DNA of 64,000 bases from Bacteroidaceae bacterium. Lineage in GTDB: Bacteria; Bacteroidota; Bacteroidia; Bacteroidales; Bacteroidaceae. Positions 52,985 to 62,468 of the stretch are shown here, in pieces; position 1 is the stretch's first letter, and every line of letters begins with the position of its first letter. The notes beneath the pieces are model-generated. The model had not been told where the DNA came from. It made no database searches and was given only the letters and a program-made list of their open reading frames with translations. The position numbers and the translations under genes are program-made. The stretch is taken from assembly GCA_017633615.1 (NCBI GenBank), contig JAGBPB010000047.1:31727-95726 (forward strand), read 5' to 3'.

Positions 52985-54346
52985 TTATAGCAGGATATTG
53001 CTGAGCATGATCACGATGATTATTATCGGAGCAACCCAACGTACCATGAAATAGACGTAGCGGAACAGCCAGGCAGGAGTCTTAGAGGTGTTATGGCCGG
53101 TAAGCTCATCCAGGAAATCGGCTTTCCTGATGCGCCAGCCTGCAAACAGGACCATGATGAGGCTGCCCACTGTAATCAGTACATCCGATGATATGACATC
53201 AAAGAAATCAAATATGTTCATGCCGGCCAGGGTAATACCTGAAAGCATGCCCTGCGACAGGGAGCAGATGCAACCCAGAAGAATGATTATAACCATACTT
53301 ACTGTGACGGCTTTGCTGCGTGACAGATGCCACTCTTCAATGAAATATGCCACAATAACCTCAAGCATTGATATGGCCGATGTTACGGCAGCCAGTAACA
53401 GCGAGAGGAAAAACAGAATGGCAATTATGCTGCCGCCGGGCATGGAGGCAAACACTCCGGGCAAGGTTATGAATACCAGTCCGGGGCCTGCGTTGATGGC
53501 GGGTGTAGTTCCGTTCATGAAGGCTATGGCATAGACGGCGGGTATGATGGCCAGGCCGGCAATGATGGCGAACAGGGTGTCAATGAGACCGGTGGAAACG
53601 GCTGTCATTGCAATATCCTCCTTGGTCTTAACGTATGAGCCGTAGGTTAGCAGGATTCCTATACCTATGCTGAGCGACATGAAGGCCTGTCCTAAAGCTG
53701 TGATGAGCACCTTGCCGTCTATCTTGCTGAAATCAGGTATGAGCAGATACTTTGTTCCTTCTGATGCTCCGGGCAGTGTGAGTGAACGGATTGCCACAAG
53801 GATGATGGTGATGGACAGCACCGTCATCATGGGTTTTGAAAAACGCTCAATACCGTTCTTAACGCCGCCGAAATTGGCTATGGCTGTTACTGCAAGGAAT
53901 ATCAGAGTATAGACCAGAGGCTCATAAGTTGAGCTGATGAATCCGCTAAAAGCACCCGCATAATCGGAGCCGGGATCCGTGAAGCTGAATGTGCATGCTT
54001 GAACCAGATATTTGACAGACCATCCGCCTACAACGGTGTAGAAAGCCATAATTACTATGGGTGTAAGCAGGGTGATGAATCCTGCCCAGCGCCAACGGGG
54101 TGCTCCCAAGTTATCATAAACACGGGTCACGTTTGAGCGGCATTTGCGGCCCAGTGTGATCTCTGTCATAAGTACCGGCAGACAGATGGTAAGCAGAAGT
54201 ATGAGATATACAAAGATAAAGGCTCCGCCTCCGTTCTGAGCAGCCAGGAACGGGAATCTCCACAGGTTACCAAGGCCTACGGCAGAGCCTGCTATGGCCA
54301 TGATCATCCCGAAATGGCTATCAAAACGCTCTTTGCGTCTCTCCAT
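52985..54346 (-). CDS. Sodium-dependent neurotransmitter:sodium symporter family transporter
   Basis: A 453-residue NSS/SNF protein with 11-12 helices. Helix 1 has GSAVGLGNLWRFPFLAAQNG with the unwound Na+/substrate site, followed by GAFIFVYLI. Bacterial members (LeuT, MhsT) carry amino acids such as leucine, tryptophan or tyrosine; the substrate here is unknown. It begins 2 bp after the following gene's stop in the same orientation as the MFS gene, so both may be one transcript. Confidence 0.9.
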   Translation of the reverse strand: MERRKERFDSHFGMIMAIAGSAVGLGNLWRFPFLAAQNGGGAFIFVYLILLLTICLPVLMTEITLGRKCRSNVTRVYDNLGAPRWRWAGFITLLTPIVIMAFYTVVGGWSVKYLVQACTFSFTDPGSDYAGAFSGFISSTYEPLVYTLIFLAVTAIANFGGVKNGIERFSKPMMTVLSITIILVAIRSLTLPGASEGTKYLLIPDFSKIDGKVLITALGQAFMSLSIGIGILLTYGSYVKTKEDIAMTAVSTGLIDTLFAIIAGLAIIPAVYAIAFMNGTTPAINAGPGLVFITLPGVFASMPGGSIIAILFFLSLLLAAVTSAISMLEVIVAYFIEEWHLSRSKAVTVSMVIIILLGCICSLSQGMLSGITLAGMNIFDFFDVISSDVLITVGSLIMVLFAGWRIRKADFLDELTGHNTSKTPAWLFRYVYFMVRWVAPIIIIVIMLSNILL

Positions 54347-54348
54347 TA

Positions 54349-55722
54349 TTATGCTTTGATGTTAGGTTCCTCAAGTCCATAACCCTCTTTCTTGTCAACT
54401 GCCTTGAGTCGAATGGCAAGCAGTAGGGCTACAATACCGAACAGGGCGAATATCACCATCGGAAGTGTATAGTTGTACTGTGTAACCTCGGCTCCCTCTA
54501 CAAGGCGTGTACCTGCTTTGCAGTACTTGTCAAGAATGCCGCCTATGAGCAGCGGAACAAATCCCAGACCTATGTTCTGAACCCAGAATATGAGAGCGTA
54601 TGCGGAGCCTACCAGTTTCTGCGGTATGATCTTGGGTACGCTGGGCCACATGGCTGACGGCACGAGTGAGAATGCCACACCCAGGATTATCATGATGAAT
54701 GCTGCAAACCACCAGTAGTTGAGCAGAGGCAGCGCAAACAGTACATGTACCAGAATGAGCAGGAGTGAGCCGATGATCATAATGGTTGCGCCCTTACCCT
54801 TCTTGTCATAAATGCCGCCGAAGAGCGGTGTCATGATAAGGTTTCCGAACGGAATGAGGCTCGGTATGATACCTGCCAGAGTGGTGCTTACGCCGTATTT
54901 GTTCTCCATAAGCGATGCGGCGTATTTCATGAACGGGAATACTGCAGAGTAGAACATAAGGCAGAGAAGTGCCAGGAGCCAGAATCCGCGGTTGGTGATT
55001 ATCAGCTTAAGGTCTTTTACCTTGAATACGTCATCGGGCTCAGTCTGTGTCTGTGCAACCTCGGCGTCAAACTTCTTGTCCATACGGCAGAATACCAGGT
55101 ATGCCAGGAATCCTATGCATAACAGTATCGCAGAGAAGAGCAGCGGTGCTGACAGAGAGAAATGCTTTACGATCATAGGACTGAAGACCAGAGCTGCGGC
55201 TGTACCCAGACGGGCTACTGCCACCTGGACACCCATAGCCAGAGCCAGTTCCTTACCGGCAAACCATTTGGTGATAACCTTTGATACCGTGATACCGCAG
55301 TTTTCGGTACCTACAGCGAATATGGCATAACCAAGGCATGCTACGAATACCTGAGTGCGCACTCCGAATACGGTTCCGGCCTCAGCACCCGGTGATATGT
55401 AATTGACTGCGTAATACTTTATCAGCGCACCGGCAAGCATAAGGAAGCAGGTTACGATACCCGTAAACCTTACACCCATCTTGTCCAGAATGATGCCGCC
55501 GAATATGAGCATGAACAGGAATACGTTGAACCAGCAGTAGGCCCAGTTGAACTGTCCGAACTCAAGGCTGGTCCATCCCATCTGCTCCTCAAGCATGGTC
55601 ATCAGAGGTGACAGGGCATCGGTCAGGAAGTAGCCCCACATCATGGTAAATGACACTATTATAAGGGCTGCCCAGCGTGCTCCCTTGCTCTCACTTATTT
55701 TCTTGGTTACGGTCTGTGACAT
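54349..55722 (-). CDS. MFS transporter, OFA (oxalate/formate antiporter) type
   Basis: A 457-residue 12-helix major facilitator. Helix 1 region MWGYFLTDALSPLMTMLEEQMGW and KWFAGKELALAMGVQVAVARLG resemble OFA-family and related organic-acid exchangers. The substrate is not deducible. The ATG at 55722 follows a divergent promoter region; the stop is 2 bp from the NSS gene start. Confidence 0.82.
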   Translation of the reverse strand: MSQTVTKKISESKGARWAALIIVSFTMMWGYFLTDALSPLMTMLEEQMGWTSLEFGQFNWAYCWFNVFLFMLIFGGIILDKMGVRFTGIVTCFLMLAGALIKYYAVNYISPGAEAGTVFGVRTQVFVACLGYAIFAVGTENCGITVSKVITKWFAGKELALAMGVQVAVARLGTAAALVFSPMIVKHFSLSAPLLFSAILLCIGFLAYLVFCRMDKKFDAEVAQTQTEPDDVFKVKDLKLIITNRGFWLLALLCLMFYSAVFPFMKYAASLMENKYGVSTTLAGIIPSLIPFGNLIMTPLFGGIYDKKGKGATIMIIGSLLLILVHVLFALPLLNYWWFAAFIMIILGVAFSLVPSAMWPSVPKIIPQKLVGSAYALIFWVQNIGLGFVPLLIGGILDKYCKAGTRLVEGAEVTQYNYTLPMVIFALFGIVALLLAIRLKAVDKKEGYGLEEPNIKA

Positions 55723-55754
55723 ATTTTTATTATTATTATGACTACTCGGAGACG

Positions 55755-55762
55755 CAAAATTA
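55755..55762 (-). promoter_or_regulatory. -7 box of the MFS-NSS transporter unit
   Basis: Minus strand TAATTTTG, 32 bp before the MFS start at 55722. It overlaps no gene and lies close to the divergent box at 55775. No clear -33 box. Confidence 0.45.
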
Positions 55763-55774
55763 TGAATTTCTTAT

Positions 55775-55782
55775 TAATTTTG
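55775..55782 (+). promoter_or_regulatory. Possible -7 box of purB
   Basis: Plus strand TAATTTTG in the divergent gap; it would give a purB leader of about 115 nt. No standard -33 box is visible. Confidence 0.35.
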
Positions 55783-55905
55783 CAGCGCTGCTGAGAAGCA
55801 GATACGCACGAAAGCGAAAAAAAACTTGAAAAGAAAGTTTAAGATATAAGATTTGGTGCTTAGAGTATTTGAGAATTAGTTTGTAAGACGATTTTTAGTA
55901 AAGAA

Positions 55906-57252
55906 GTGAAATTGGATGAGTTGACGGCAGTATCCCCCATTGACGGGCGGTACCGTGGCAAGACACAGGAACTTGCATCTTATTTTTCAGAATTTGCGCT
56001 TATCCGCTACAGGGTAAGAGTGGAGATAGAGTATTTTACGGCTCTCTGCGAGTTTAAGCTTCCGCAGCTGGCGGGTGTATCAAATGCATCGCTTGATGGT
56101 TTGCGCCTGATATGGCAGAACTTCAGCGAGCAGGACGCCGCTCACATAAAAGAGATTGAAAAGGTTACCAACCACGATGTCAAGGCGGTTGAGTATTTCA
56201 TAAAAGAGAAATTTGACCTTGTACCGGAACTAGTTCCCTACAAGGAATTCATACATTTCGGACTCACATCACAGGATATAAACAATACATCAGTGCCTCT
56301 GTCAATCAGAGAGGCTCTGGAAAATGTCTATTATCCTGCCATCCAGTCACTCATTGATAAACTGGAGGAGTATGCTGAGCGCTGGAAGGATGTGCCTATG
56401 CTGGCACGCACCCACGGACAGCCCGCTTCACCCACACGTCTGGGTAAGGAGATAGAGGTTTTTGCATACCGTCTGCGTGAGCAGCTTGCTCAGCTCAAGG
56501 CTGTACCCATGTCTGCTAAGTTCGGCGGTGCCACAGGTAACTTCAACGCTCATCATGTAGCTTATCCTGATATTGACTGGAAGGCATTCGGTGCCAGGTT
56601 CCTGAGTGAGAAACTGGGTCTTAAGCGTGAGGAATATACCACCCAGATATCAAACTATGATAATCTGGCAGCCCTGTTTGATGCAATGAAGCGCATGAAC
56701 ACCATCCAGATTGATATGAACCGTGACTTCTGGCAGTATATATCAATGGAGTACTTCAAGCAGCAGATCAAGGCCGGTGAGGTGGGCTCAAGCGCTATGC
56801 CTCATAAGGTAAATCCCATAGACTTTGAGAATGCTGAGGGCAATCTTGGTATGGCTAATGCCATTCTGGAGCATCTGGCACGCAAGCTCCCGGTATCACG
56901 TCTGCAGCGTGACCTGACAGACTCTACGGTTATACGTAACATCGGTGTGCCGTTCGGACATCAGATGATAGCGATAGCAAGTTCACTCAAGGGTTTGGGT
57001 AAACTGCTTATCAACGAGCAGAAGATTGCCGCTGACCTGGATGGTTGCTGGAGCGTGGTAGCCGAGGCTATCCAGACCATCCTGCGCCGTGAGGGTTATC
57101 CGCATCCTTATGAGGCACTCAAGGCACTTACCCGTACCAACAGTCAGGTAACTCAGCAGTCTATAAGTGAATTTATTGACGGACTTAACGTTAACGATAA
57201 TATTAAACAAGAACTAAAAGCCATTGCGCCTGGCAACTATTACGGCGTATAA
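55906..57252 (+). CDS. purB: Adenylosuccinate lyase
   Basis: Cleaves SAICAR and adenylosuccinate in purine synthesis. The 448-residue protein starts at GTG (MKLDELTAVSPIDGRYRGKT), the expected N-terminus. Motifs TSQDINNTS, ARTHGQPASPT and the signature loop GSSAMPHKVNP (near 294-304) with the catalytic Ser are complete. A small hairpin GAAGCC/GGCTTC lies at 57282-57298 between it and the next gene. Confidence 0.96.
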   Translation: MKLDELTAVSPIDGRYRGKTQELASYFSEFALIRYRVRVEIEYFTALCEFKLPQLAGVSNASLDGLRLIWQNFSEQDAAHIKEIEKVTNHDVKAVEYFIKEKFDLVPELVPYKEFIHFGLTSQDINNTSVPLSIREALENVYYPAIQSLIDKLEEYAERWKDVPMLARTHGQPASPTRLGKEIEVFAYRLREQLAQLKAVPMSAKFGGATGNFNAHHVAYPDIDWKAFGARFLSEKLGLKREEYTTQISNYDNLAALFDAMKRMNTIQIDMNRDFWQYISMEYFKQQIKAGEVGSSAMPHKVNPIDFENAEGNLGMANAILEHLARKLPVSRLQRDLTDSTVIRNIGVPFGHQMIAIASSLKGLGKLLINEQKIAADLDGCWSVVAEAIQTILRREGYPHPYEALKALTRTNSQVTQQSISEFIDGLNVNDNIKQELKAIAPGNYYGV

Positions 57253-57316
57253 GAGACTAACTTTAAAAATCTAAATCATCCGAAGCCGTGATGGCTTCCT
57301 TAAAAAAATTGCAATT

Positions 57317-58690
57317 ATGATGGAGACAGAGAATGGAAACCGATTCTACGACGAGAGCGGGAATCAGGAAGGACAGGAGAACAGCTTCAACAGGTTTGGT
57401 GGAAACTCCGATGAGAACAGTCAGGCTAACCGTCGCGAAGGCAGACCCCGTTTTGTAAGGGTTGATTACAACAATCGTCCTCAGTATTCAAGAGTAGAGC
57501 GCCCGCAGCGCCAGGATGGCGAGCAGGGCTATAATCAGGATCGTCCGCACAGACAGTACGGACAGGGTTATGGAGATCAGGGCTACGGTCAGAACCGCCA
57601 GGGCGGATATCAGAACCGTGGATACAATAATAACCGTCAGGGTTACGGACAGCAGCGTTATGGTCAGAACCGTCAGTTCAATAACGGCGATGAGGGTCAG
57701 CCCCGTTTCTACAGGGAGCGTGTTCAGAGCCAGGGCGGTGAGCAGCAGGAAGGCGGCTACCAGCGTCAGGGTGGCTACCAGCGCCAGGGAGGCTACGGCC
57801 AGCGTCAGGGCGGATATCAGCGCCAGGGTGGCTATGGCCAGCGTCAGGGCGGATTCAATAACAACCGTGGCGGTTACGGCCAGCAGGGCGGTTTCCGCAA
57901 GCCCATGCAGAAGCGTCAGGACAACCGCAAGCGCATAGAGTATCAGGATGTCATTCACGATCCCGAGGAGGAGATACGTTTGAACAAGTACCTGGCAAAT
58001 GCCGGTGTATGCTCACGTCGTGAGGCCGATGAGTTCATCCAGGCAGGTGTTGTCAAGGTAAACGGCCAGACTGTTACAGAGCTTGGTACCAAGGTTCATC
58101 GCGGTGACAATGTGCTGTTCCATGATCAGCTTGTAAGCATAGAGCGTAAGATATATATCCTTCTTAACAAGCCAAAAGATTGCGTTACTACTGTTGATGA
58201 TCCCCAGGAGCGCAAGACCGTTATGGATTACATCAAGGGGGCCTGCAAGGAGCGTGTATATCCCGTAGGCCGTCTGGACCGCAATACTACCGGTGTGCTG
58301 CTGCTTACCAATGACGGTGAGATGGCAAGCCGCCTGACACATCCCAAGTTCCTCAAGAAGAAGATCTATCATGCACGTCTGGACCGCGCAGTGAGCGGTG
58401 AGGATCTTCAGAAGCTTCTGGACGGTGTAAACATTGGTGAGGAGGATGGCGATATCGTACGTGCCGATGAGGTGAGCTACGTTAACGATGACAAGACTCA
58501 GGTAGGCATTGAGATACACTCAGGCCGTAACCGTGTGGTTCGTCGTATGTTCGACGCTCTGGGCTACCGCGTTACCAAGCTGGACCGCGTACAGTTTGCA
58601 GGTCTCACCAAGAAGCGTCTGCGTCGCGGTGACTGGCGTTTCCTCACCGAGAAGGAGGTAAACATGCTCCGCATGGGTGCATATGAATAA
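57317..58690 (+). CDS. RluB-type rRNA pseudouridine synthase with long Gly/Gln/Arg/Tyr-rich head
   Basis: Isomerises a uridine in 23S rRNA. From about residue 219 the protein is a standard RsuA/RluB enzyme: an S4 RNA-binding domain (RLNKYLANAGVCSRREADEFI-like; key residues NKYLA, CSRREAD) and the catalytic motif GRLDRNTTGVLLLT with Asp near 320. Residues 1-215 are low-complexity, dominated by G, Q, R, Y and N, including repeats of QRQGGY. Such heads occur in Bacteroidetes RluB and RNA helicases. Function of the head is unknown; RNA binding or condensation is inferred. Confidence 0.92.
   Translation: MMETENGNRFYDESGNQEGQENSFNRFGGNSDENSQANRREGRPRFVRVDYNNRPQYSRVERPQRQDGEQGYNQDRPHRQYGQGYGDQGYGQNRQGGYQNRGYNNNRQGYGQQRYGQNRQFNNGDEGQPRFYRERVQSQGGEQQEGGYQRQGGYQRQGGYGQRQGGYQRQGGYGQRQGGFNNNRGGYGQQGGFRKPMQKRQDNRKRIEYQDVIHDPEEEIRLNKYLANAGVCSRREADEFIQAGVVKVNGQTVTELGTKVHRGDNVLFHDQLVSIERKIYILLNKPKDCVTTVDDPQERKTVMDYIKGACKERVYPVGRLDRNTTGVLLLTNDGEMASRLTHPKFLKKKIYHARLDRAVSGEDLQKLLDGVNIGEEDGDIVRADEVSYVNDDKTQVGIEIHSGRNRVVRRMFDALGYRVTKLDRVQFAGLTKKRLRRGDWRFLTEKEVNMLRMGAYE
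57752..57856 (+). repeat. Coding tandem repeats of QRQGGY type
   Basis: Imperfect 15- and 18-bp units of the form GGCTACCAGCGTCAGGGT or GGCTACGGCCAGCGTCAGGG run for about 105 bp within the RluB head and encode GGYQRQ/GGYGQRQ. Copy number may vary between strains. Confidence 0.85.
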
Positions 58691-58714
58691 CTAACTACGA
58701 ATTATCAGAAAACA

Positions 58715-60160
58715 ATGGATATCAAGAGAACAAGGATTGTTGACCTCCTTAAGCGTACCGATTACGGTCAGGAGGTTGTCGTCAAAGGTTGGGTAAGGAC
58801 TAAGCGTGGAAGCAAGAGCGTGAACTTCATAGCTCTCAATGACGGATCGACAATCAAGAATGTTCAGATTGTGGCTGACCTTGAGAAGTTTAGTGATGAC
58901 CTGATGAAACAGATCACCACCGGTGCCTGCCTCAGCGTTAAGGGTACTATGGTTGAGAGCATCGGCTCAGGTCAGGCTGTCGAGGTTCAGGCTAAGGAGA
59001 TTGAGGTGCTGGGTCTGTGTGGTGATGACTATCCCATGCAGAAGAAGGGCCAGACATTCGAGTATATGCGTCAGCATGCCCATATGCGTCTGCGTACCAA
59101 TACATTCGGTGCTGTGATGCGTATCCGCCATAACATGGCAATGGCCATACACACCTACTTCCATGAGCATGGATTCTTCTATTTCCATACTCCGCTTATC
59201 ACTGCAAGTGACTGCGAGGGTGCAGGTAACATGTTCCAGGTAACAACCAAGAACCTCTATGACCTCAAGAAGGATGATCAGGGTAAGATTATCTATGATG
59301 ATGATTTCTTTGGTCAGCAGACTTCACTTACCGTAAGCGGTCAGCTGGAGGGTGAGCTTGGTGCTACCGCTCTGGGAGCTATCTACACTTTCGGTCCTAC
59401 ATTCCGTGCCGAGAACTCCAACACTCCGCGCCACCTGGCCGAGTTCTGGATGATTGAGCCTGAGATTGCTTTCCTGGATCAGGAGGAGCTTATGGACCTT
59501 GAGGAGGATTTCATAAAGTATTGCGTGCGTTGGGCACTTGACCACTGCCAGGATGACCTGGAGTTCCTCAACAACATGATTGACAAGACACTTCTGGAGC
59601 GTCTGAACGGTGTACTCAAAGAGAACTTTGTACGTCTTACATACACTGAGGGTATCAACATCCTTCAGGATGCCATCAAGAACGGTAAGAAGTTTGAGTT
59701 CCCGTGCAACTGGGGTGATGACCTGGCTTCAGAACATGAGCGTTTCCTTGTTGAGGAGCACTTCCGCAAGCCCGTGATCATGACTGACTATCCTACAGCC
59801 ATCAAGTCATTCTACATGAAACAGAATGAGGCTACTCCTGACGGAGGTTCAATAGGTTATCATGGTGTCAAGGCTCCCGCATCAACAATGCAGGGTACCG
59901 ATGTCCTCTTCCCGCAGATAGGTGAGATCATCGGCGGTTCAGTACGTGAAGCAGACTATGATAAACTGATGGGTGAGATCAATCGCCGTAAGATGGATAT
60001 GACTCATCTCTGGTGGTATCTGGATACACGCCGCTGGGGTTCATGCCCGCACGCCGGTTTCGGTTTGGGTTTTGAGCGCCTGATATTGTTTGTAACAGGT
60101 ATGCAGAACATAAGGGATGTAATACCCTTTCCTAGAACTCCACGTTCCGCCGAGTTCTAA
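58715..60160 (+). CDS. asnS: Asparaginyl-tRNA synthetase
   Basis: Class II synthetase. The 481-residue protein has an OB-fold anticodon-binding domain ([19 protein letters not shown]), then motif 2 ([21 protein letters not shown]) and motif 3 ([16 protein letters not shown]). The presence of HLAEFWMIE and the absence of an AspRS insert favour AsnRS. Its stop TAA is the first base of the left arm of the inverted repeat behind it. Confidence 0.96.
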   Translation: MDIKRTRIVDLLKRTDYGQEVVVKGWVRTKRGSKSVNFIALNDGSTIKNVQIVADLEKFSDDLMKQITTGACLSVKGTMVESIGSGQAVEVQAKEIEVLGLCGDDYPMQKKGQTFEYMRQHAHMRLRTNTFGAVMRIRHNMAMAIHTYFHEHGFFYFHTPLITASDCEGAGNMFQVTTKNLYDLKKDDQGKIIYDDDFFGQQTSLTVSGQLEGELGATALGAIYTFGPTFRAENSNTPRHLAEFWMIEPEIAFLDQEELMDLEEDFIKYCVRWALDHCQDDLEFLNNMIDKTLLERLNGVLKENFVRLTYTEGINILQDAIKNGKKFEFPCNWGDDLASEHERFLVEEHFRKPVIMTDYPTAIKSFYMKQNEATPDGGSIGYHGVKAPASTMQGTDVLFPQIGEIIGGSVREADYDKLMGEINRRKMDMTHLWWYLDTRRWGSCPHAGFGLGFERLILFVTGMQNIRDVIPFPRTPRSAEF

Positions 60161-60264
60161 AAACAGTACAAATGGGGACAGACCCCAATTGCACATGCTT
60201 AATTAAACGACTATCGCAAAACTATCCACGTGCAATTGGGGTCTGTCCCCATTTGTACTGTTTT
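60160..60264. repeat. REP-like palindrome C: 35-bp perfect inverted repeat across two convergent stops
   Basis: Left arm 60160-60194 begins AAAACAGTACAAATGGGGAC and right arm 60230-60264 is its exact inverse; a 35-nt spacer lies between. Core GGGGACAGACCCC is the same type as palindrome A. The arms include the end of the asnS stop codon and of the convergent gate-protein stop. Probably a bidirectional terminator made from a REP-like element. Confidence 0.88.
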
Positions 60265-61195
60265 ATTGTTTTATAAGTTTGAAGTAGAGGCGGAGGGACC
60301 AGGCTAAGATGGTTACCATGCCCCAGCGGAACAGGAGCATCCAGTACCATATGCCCCCTACGGCCGCAAAAAGCATCAGGTCTTCCAGGTTGCTGTGTGA
60401 TATTCCGATATGGGTATTTAGCAGACGAATGCTTTTGTCCGATATCTCACCGCGTTCCATCTCATCCATGATTGCGGCCGATCCGTACGAGAGACCTACC
60501 ACGTTTGCCACAATCCATAGGAACGATGTCTCCTTTGGTAGTCCGAACATAGTGAGCAGCGGGCTGAAAAGCCGTGATATCCTGTCCATGATACCATACT
60601 CATAGAATGCACGCTGAAGTACGTTCAGAAGGGTTATCAGCACAGTCATCCATACGGCAAGCTTGGCCAGTCCCTTGAGCCATACCATGAACATAGGCCA
60701 GAAATCACCCTGTATCTGGAAAAACGGGATTTCTGAGAGATTGACAGTGGCTGTATCGTAAACAGGACGTCCCGGAAGAACCAGATTCATGATAATACCC
60801 AGCGCAAGCGAGCCGAATGTGCGAATCAATACCGTATAGAGAGCAGGTGCTCCGGTCTTCTTTTGAACGGCAGTCTCAACCACCATGGCGTGGGCTGCCA
60901 GTGTCATGGTACCCAGTATGGTGATCTGGCGTGCTGTAAGGTCAATGGTAGATACAACCGCTATGCACGAATAGACGTTGATGAAATAACCGCTGACGTA
61001 TGCCAGTGAAGCATCGCCCGGAAGTCCGAAAATACGGAACACGGGACTCACGGCAGCTGCAATCCAGGTCAGTATGCCAGTATATTTGAGCAGGAACATT
61101 ATAAATGAGACTATAGCGGTAATCTTGAATATCCACCATATAGTCTTGAATGCCCTGGGCACTGCCTGCTTTACAACCCTTTTGAACCGATCCAT
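60263..61195 (-). CDS. Nucleoside recognition (Gate) domain membrane protein
   Basis: A 310-residue protein with several hydrophobic segments, of the Gate/SpmA-YjiH group. Pieces such as FGLPGDASLAYVSGYFINVYS and FGLPKETSFLWIVANVVGLSYG show the paired gate-like repeats. Substrate unknown; nucleoside transport is a guess from the domain name. ATG at 61195 (MDRFKRVVKQA) is chosen because a -7 box lies at 61219-61226, inside an in-frame extension to 61252. Confidence 0.75.
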   Translation of the reverse strand: MDRFKRVVKQAVPRAFKTIWWIFKITAIVSFIMFLLKYTGILTWIAAAVSPVFRIFGLPGDASLAYVSGYFINVYSCIAVVSTIDLTARQITILGTMTLAAHAMVVETAVQKKTGAPALYTVLIRTFGSLALGIIMNLVLPGRPVYDTATVNLSEIPFFQIQGDFWPMFMVWLKGLAKLAVWMTVLITLLNVLQRAFYEYGIMDRISRLFSPLLTMFGLPKETSFLWIVANVVGLSYGSAAIMDEMERGEISDKSIRLLNTHIGISHSNLEDLMLFAAVGGIWYWMLLFRWGMVTILAWSLRLYFKLIKQ

Positions 61196-61218
61196 GACAG
61201 TATTTTCTAAAACGGCCG

Positions 61219-61226
61219 CAAAGATA
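61219..61226 (-). promoter_or_regulatory. -7 box of the gate-protein gene
   Basis: Minus strand TATCTTTG, 23 bp before the ATG at 61195. It lies 15 bp from the divergent box at 61241, so the two promoters overlap and may compete. Confidence 0.55.
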
Positions 61227-61240
61227 CTCCAAATAATTGC

Positions 61241-61248
61241 TATCTTTG
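61241..61248 (+). promoter_or_regulatory. -7 box of the esterase gene
   Basis: TATCTTTG, 38 bp before the ATG at 61287. It overlaps the region where the divergent gate-protein promoter would have its -33 box. Confidence 0.55.
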
Positions 61249-61286
61249 TCATATTTCCAACTTATTACTAACCAACTTTTTTGTTT

Positions 61287-62462
61287 ATGAAAAAGATTAT
61301 TCTTTCAGTAATGATGCTTGCAGCCGTTTCAGCACAGGCTCAGCAACAACAGAGGAACGCAACGGTTCCGTCATTTGCCGATGCAGTTGAGGATTTCAAG
61401 CCCTCAGTAATAACAAACCAGCCCGGACGTCAGTATCCGATGGTAAACTCTCAGGGTGCAGTACGTGTACAGTTGCGTGCTCCCGGCGCTACATCAGTCC
61501 AGCTGGATCTGGGCCGCCGTTATGAGATGGTCAAGGATGAGAATGGTGTGTGGACTGGCACATCGGCCCCTCAGGATGTAGGTTTCCACTACTATCAGCT
61601 TATTGTTGACGGAACTGCAATGCCAGATCCCGGAACTGTTTCATACTTCGGAGCTGGCCGTTGGGGTAGTGGTATCGAGATTCCGTCCGATGATATGGAT
61701 TTCTGGCAGGTCAAGGATGTACCCCAGGGCTCAATAGTTGAGAAATACTATTGGTCAAAAGCCACAGAGAGCATGCGTCACTGCTATGTCTATCTGCCTA
61801 ATGAGTATGATAAGAATCCTAACAAGAAGTATCCGGTCCTGTACCTGCAGCATGGAAATGCCGAGAATGAGTACGGATGGAGCGTTCAGGGTCATACCGG
61901 CCAGATCATGGATAACCTGATTGCTGAAAAGAAAGCTGTTCCGTTCATAATCGTGATGGATTACGGTCAGGGTCAGAACATTCATCTGGTTGGCAAATAT
62001 GTTCCGGAGCCTCAGCCCCAGCAGCAGGGCCAGCAGGGTGGTCGCGGTGCCAGCAATGACGCGTTTTCAGTTGTGCTGATGAATGATATAATTCCGTTTA
62101 TTGAGAAGGAGTTCCGTGTATATACTGATGCCGCTCATCGCGGTATGGCCGGCTTGTCAATGGGGGGAGGTCAGACTCGTCGTATAACACTTGCCAATCC
62201 CACCAAGTTCGGTTATATAGGTATGTTCAGCGGCGGCACAATCAGCCCCGATGATGTCAACGGTGCAAACGGTTTCAAGAATACTGCCAAGCTGGTGTTC
62301 ATGAGCTCAGGAAGCAAGGAGAACCCCAGAGTCATGGAGGCAGCCGAGGCTCTTAACGGTATGGGTGTCAAGGCCGTAGGTTACATATCCGAGGGCACTG
62401 CCCACGAGTGGCACACCTGGCGCCGCAGCCTCTACCAGTTCGCCCAGCTCATCTTCAAGTGA
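61287..62462 (+). CDS. Secreted CE1-like esterase with N-terminal Ig/CBM48-like domain
   Basis: A 391-residue exported hydrolase of the esterase D/feruloyl esterase group. Signal peptide to about residue 20 (AVSAQA-QQQ). Residues 45-130 form an E-set domain (VQLRAPGATSVQLDL, DVGFHYYQLIVDG) like those before glycan esterases; the alpha/beta hydrolase part follows (YPVLYLQHG, nucleophile in GLSMGG, histidine in HEWHTW). Members release ferulate or acetyl groups from plant xylan; the specific substrate is not known. A QPQQQGQQGGRG linker is inserted in the hydrolase domain. No SusCD or glycosidase gene is adjacent. Confidence 0.85.
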   Translation: MKKIILSVMMLAAVSAQAQQQQRNATVPSFADAVEDFKPSVITNQPGRQYPMVNSQGAVRVQLRAPGATSVQLDLGRRYEMVKDENGVWTGTSAPQDVGFHYYQLIVDGTAMPDPGTVSYFGAGRWGSGIEIPSDDMDFWQVKDVPQGSIVEKYYWSKATESMRHCYVYLPNEYDKNPNKKYPVLYLQHGNAENEYGWSVQGHTGQIMDNLIAEKKAVPFIIVMDYGQGQNIHLVGKYVPEPQPQQQGQQGGRGASNDAFSVVLMNDIIPFIEKEFRVYTDAAHRGMAGLSMGGGQTRRITLANPTKFGYIGMFSGGTISPDDVNGANGFKNTAKLVFMSSGSKENPRVMEAAEALNGMGVKAVGYISEGTAHEWHTWRRSLYQFAQLIFK

Positions 62463-62468
62463 TCCATT

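Noticed and set aside
57488..57958. Open frame antisense to the RluB head
   Set aside because: The Leu/Thr/Ala/Val-rich sequence is the mirror of the QRQGGY repeats; there is no independent start signal.
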